NCBI GenBank assembly: GCA_046348585.1
Contig: JAXMDZ010000001.1
Location: 124,001 to 188,000, forward strand
Direction: 5' to 3'
DNA length: 64,000 nt
Source of the DNA: JADZAI01 sp046348585
Lineage (GTDB): Bacteria; Pseudomonadota; Alphaproteobacteria; Micropepsales; Micropepsaceae
Each line of letters opens with the position of its first letter. Position 1 is the first letter of the stretch. The position numbers and the translations under genes were made by a program. This document shows, piece by piece, positions 62,901 to 64,000 of the stretch. The notes under the pieces are model-generated. The model did no database searches, was not told the DNA's origin, and saw nothing but the letters and a program-made list of their open reading frames with translations.

Positions 62901-64000
62901 CGCCGCCGGGCCGTCCGCCAGGCGCGAAGGCGCGGCCACCAGAGCGCGGCGGCGGAAAGTCCATAGACGAGAACGCCGGCGAGCACCGGCAGCGCGAGGC
63001 CGCGCCAGCCGTCACCCTGCGGCAGCAGCGCGACCGCGCCGGTCATCAGCGCCGTCGCGGCGGCGATGCGCGCAAGATCGCCGCGGCGCAGGAAATAGCC
63101 GGTGAGCCGGGCGGCGAGCGCCTGCGCCGAGGCCGCCCCGATGAGCGAGGCGAGCGCCGCGCCGCCGAGCGCGCCGGGAAGACCCCAGAGCGCAAGGCCA
63201 AGGGCGCAGAGCGCGACGGTCGAGGCCGCCTCGATCAGCGCCGTCAGCGCCGCCGCGCGCGTGCGGCCGAAGACCAGCAGCGCCTGTTCGGGGCCGTGTT
63301 CGCGGAACGCCTTGAGCCCGCCCGCCGCCAGCGCCAGCGGCAGCAGCAGGGCGGTCGCGGCGCGGAAGGGTTCGGCGACCGCGAGCGCCGCGAAGGGTGC
63401 GGCGACCAGCGCGCCGCCGGCGATCGCCGGAGCGAGCAGGAAGAGCAGCAGCGCGCCGTTGTCGGCGAGCTGCGCCCGCGCGCCTTCCGCGCCATGGTGG
63501 TCCAGCTCGCGGATCGCGGCGGCGAAGGTCGCCCCCGTCACCAGCAGCGAGACGAAGGCCCCGATGCGCAGGCCGAGCCACCACGCCGTCGTGACGAGGC
63601 CGACGCCCGCCGCGCCCGCCCCCATCTCGACGATCAGCCGGACGCCGTGATTGGCGAGCCATTCGAGGAGATTGGCGGCGATGAGTGGCGCGCCGTAGAG
63701 CCACGAGGCCGAGAGCATCGCGCGGTCGAAGCGCGGCCGCGCCGGGCGGAAGCGCATGAAGACGAGGCCGCCAGCGAGGCTGAGGCCCTGCGCCAGCGCA
63801 TAGGCGAGAAGCAGCGCCTCGGCGGTCGGCGACACAACGGCGAGCGCCACGAGGCCGAGCGCGAGGCCGCCGAGCGGGCCGCCCGCCTGAAGGATCGTGA
63901 AGGCGAGATCGCTGTCCTCGGCGCGCGCCCGCGCCGCGAAATGCGTCGCCAGGTTGCGCGTCACCGTGAAGGCGGCGACGGCGGCGAGGAAATCCGCGCC
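62897..64000 (-). CDS. Polysaccharide/oligosaccharide flippase-like membrane protein, partial
   Basis: At least 367 residues; the true start lies beyond the right edge, because the frame stays open to 64000 (GADFLAAVAAFTVTRNLATHF at the visible N-end). Ten or more hydrophobic helices in pairs, with charged loops such as LYGAPLIAANLLEWLANHGVRLIVE, fit the Wzx/MurJ-like MOP superfamily, which moves lipid-linked sugars across the inner membrane. It ends TARRR at 62897. The partner genes are outside the window. Confidence 0.75.
   Translation of the reverse strand, partial: GADFLAAVAAFTVTRNLATHFAARARAEDSDLAFTILQAGGPLGGLALGLVALAVVSPTAEALLLAYALAQGLSLAGGLVFMRFRPARPRFDRAMLSASWLYGAPLIAANLLEWLANHGVRLIVEMGAGAAGVGLVTTAWWLGLRIGAFVSLLVTGATFAAAIRELDHHGAEGARAQLADNGALLLFLLAPAIAGGALVAAPFAALAVAEPFRAATALLLPLALAAGGLKAFREHGPEQALLVFGRTRAAALTALIEAASTVALCALGLALWGLPGALGGAALASLIGAASAQALAARLTGYFLRRGDLARIAAATALMTGAVALLPQGDGWRGLALPVLAGVLVYGLSAAALWWPRLRAWRTARRR

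Overview
This is a GC-rich, gene-dense bacterial chromosome segment, most likely from an alphaproteobacterium. The evidence is the gene content: a sulfate-assimilation operon with siroheme synthase parts and a DUF934 gene, a split 3-oxoacid CoA-transferase, and haloalkane dehalogenase, sulfatase and glutathione S-transferase genes. Adjoining genes are also repeatedly fused by ATGA, TGATG or GTGA overlaps. I cannot name the genus. I saw no tRNA, rRNA, CRISPR array, insertion sequence or phage.

Layout. 1-1505: a broken GT39-type glycosyltransferase. 1674-6168 (+): a tightly coupled five-gene operon of lysine 2,3-aminomutase, two different ATP-grasp ligases, a GNAT acetyltransferase and a cysteine-cluster protein. 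It is the best candidate for an undescribed pathway, probably one that makes, ligates and caps a beta-lysine product. 6366-12555 (-): EamA exporter, CorA, and an RND efflux adaptor and permease. 12715-17217 (-): two large uncharacterised proteins, one transglutaminase-like without the catalytic cysteine and one with a CorA-like two-helix C-terminus. 17392-24626 (+): acyl-CoA synthetase, nitronate monooxygenase, a TMTC-like GT-C membrane protein, and two exported unknowns, the second with an EF-hand-like loop and four Ig-like repeats. 24627-26394: DEAD-box helicase with a structured promoter and leader.

26415-33783 (-): sulfate assimilation operon (sulfite reductase, DUF934, cysH, cysD, cysN, cobA, precorrin-2 dehydrogenase, quinone oxidoreductase), divergent from a ferredoxin-NADP reductase. 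34836-43322: LysR regulator, a tiny ORF with a perfect Shine-Dalgarno, dienelactone hydrolase, small unknowns, SDR, ABC-F ATPase, an exported unknown and scoB/scoA. 44112-49578 (-): ZntB-like transporter, VOC epimerase, and a TetR-controlled ring-cleavage set (flavin monooxygenase, FAH-family hydrolase, extradiol dioxygenase). 49644-61962: two divergent operons around a palindromic operator. One carries a tandem DsbA/HCCA-isomerase protein, two GST proteins, a formylglycine-generating enzyme and a sulfatase. The other carries a haloalkane dehalogenase, a membrane protein, TetR, an MBL hydrolase, a second sulfatase and an enoyl-CoA hydratase. 61998-64000: PrmC-like methyltransferase and a partial flippase.

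Reading quality is uneven. Genes at about 1-2100 and 25700-43320 carry many small frameshifts even in core housekeeping functions, while about 2100-25700 and 43350-64000 are almost clean (one extra base near 24406). I read this as unpolished sequence rather than mass pseudogenisation. Boundaries and lengths in those blocks are therefore approximate.
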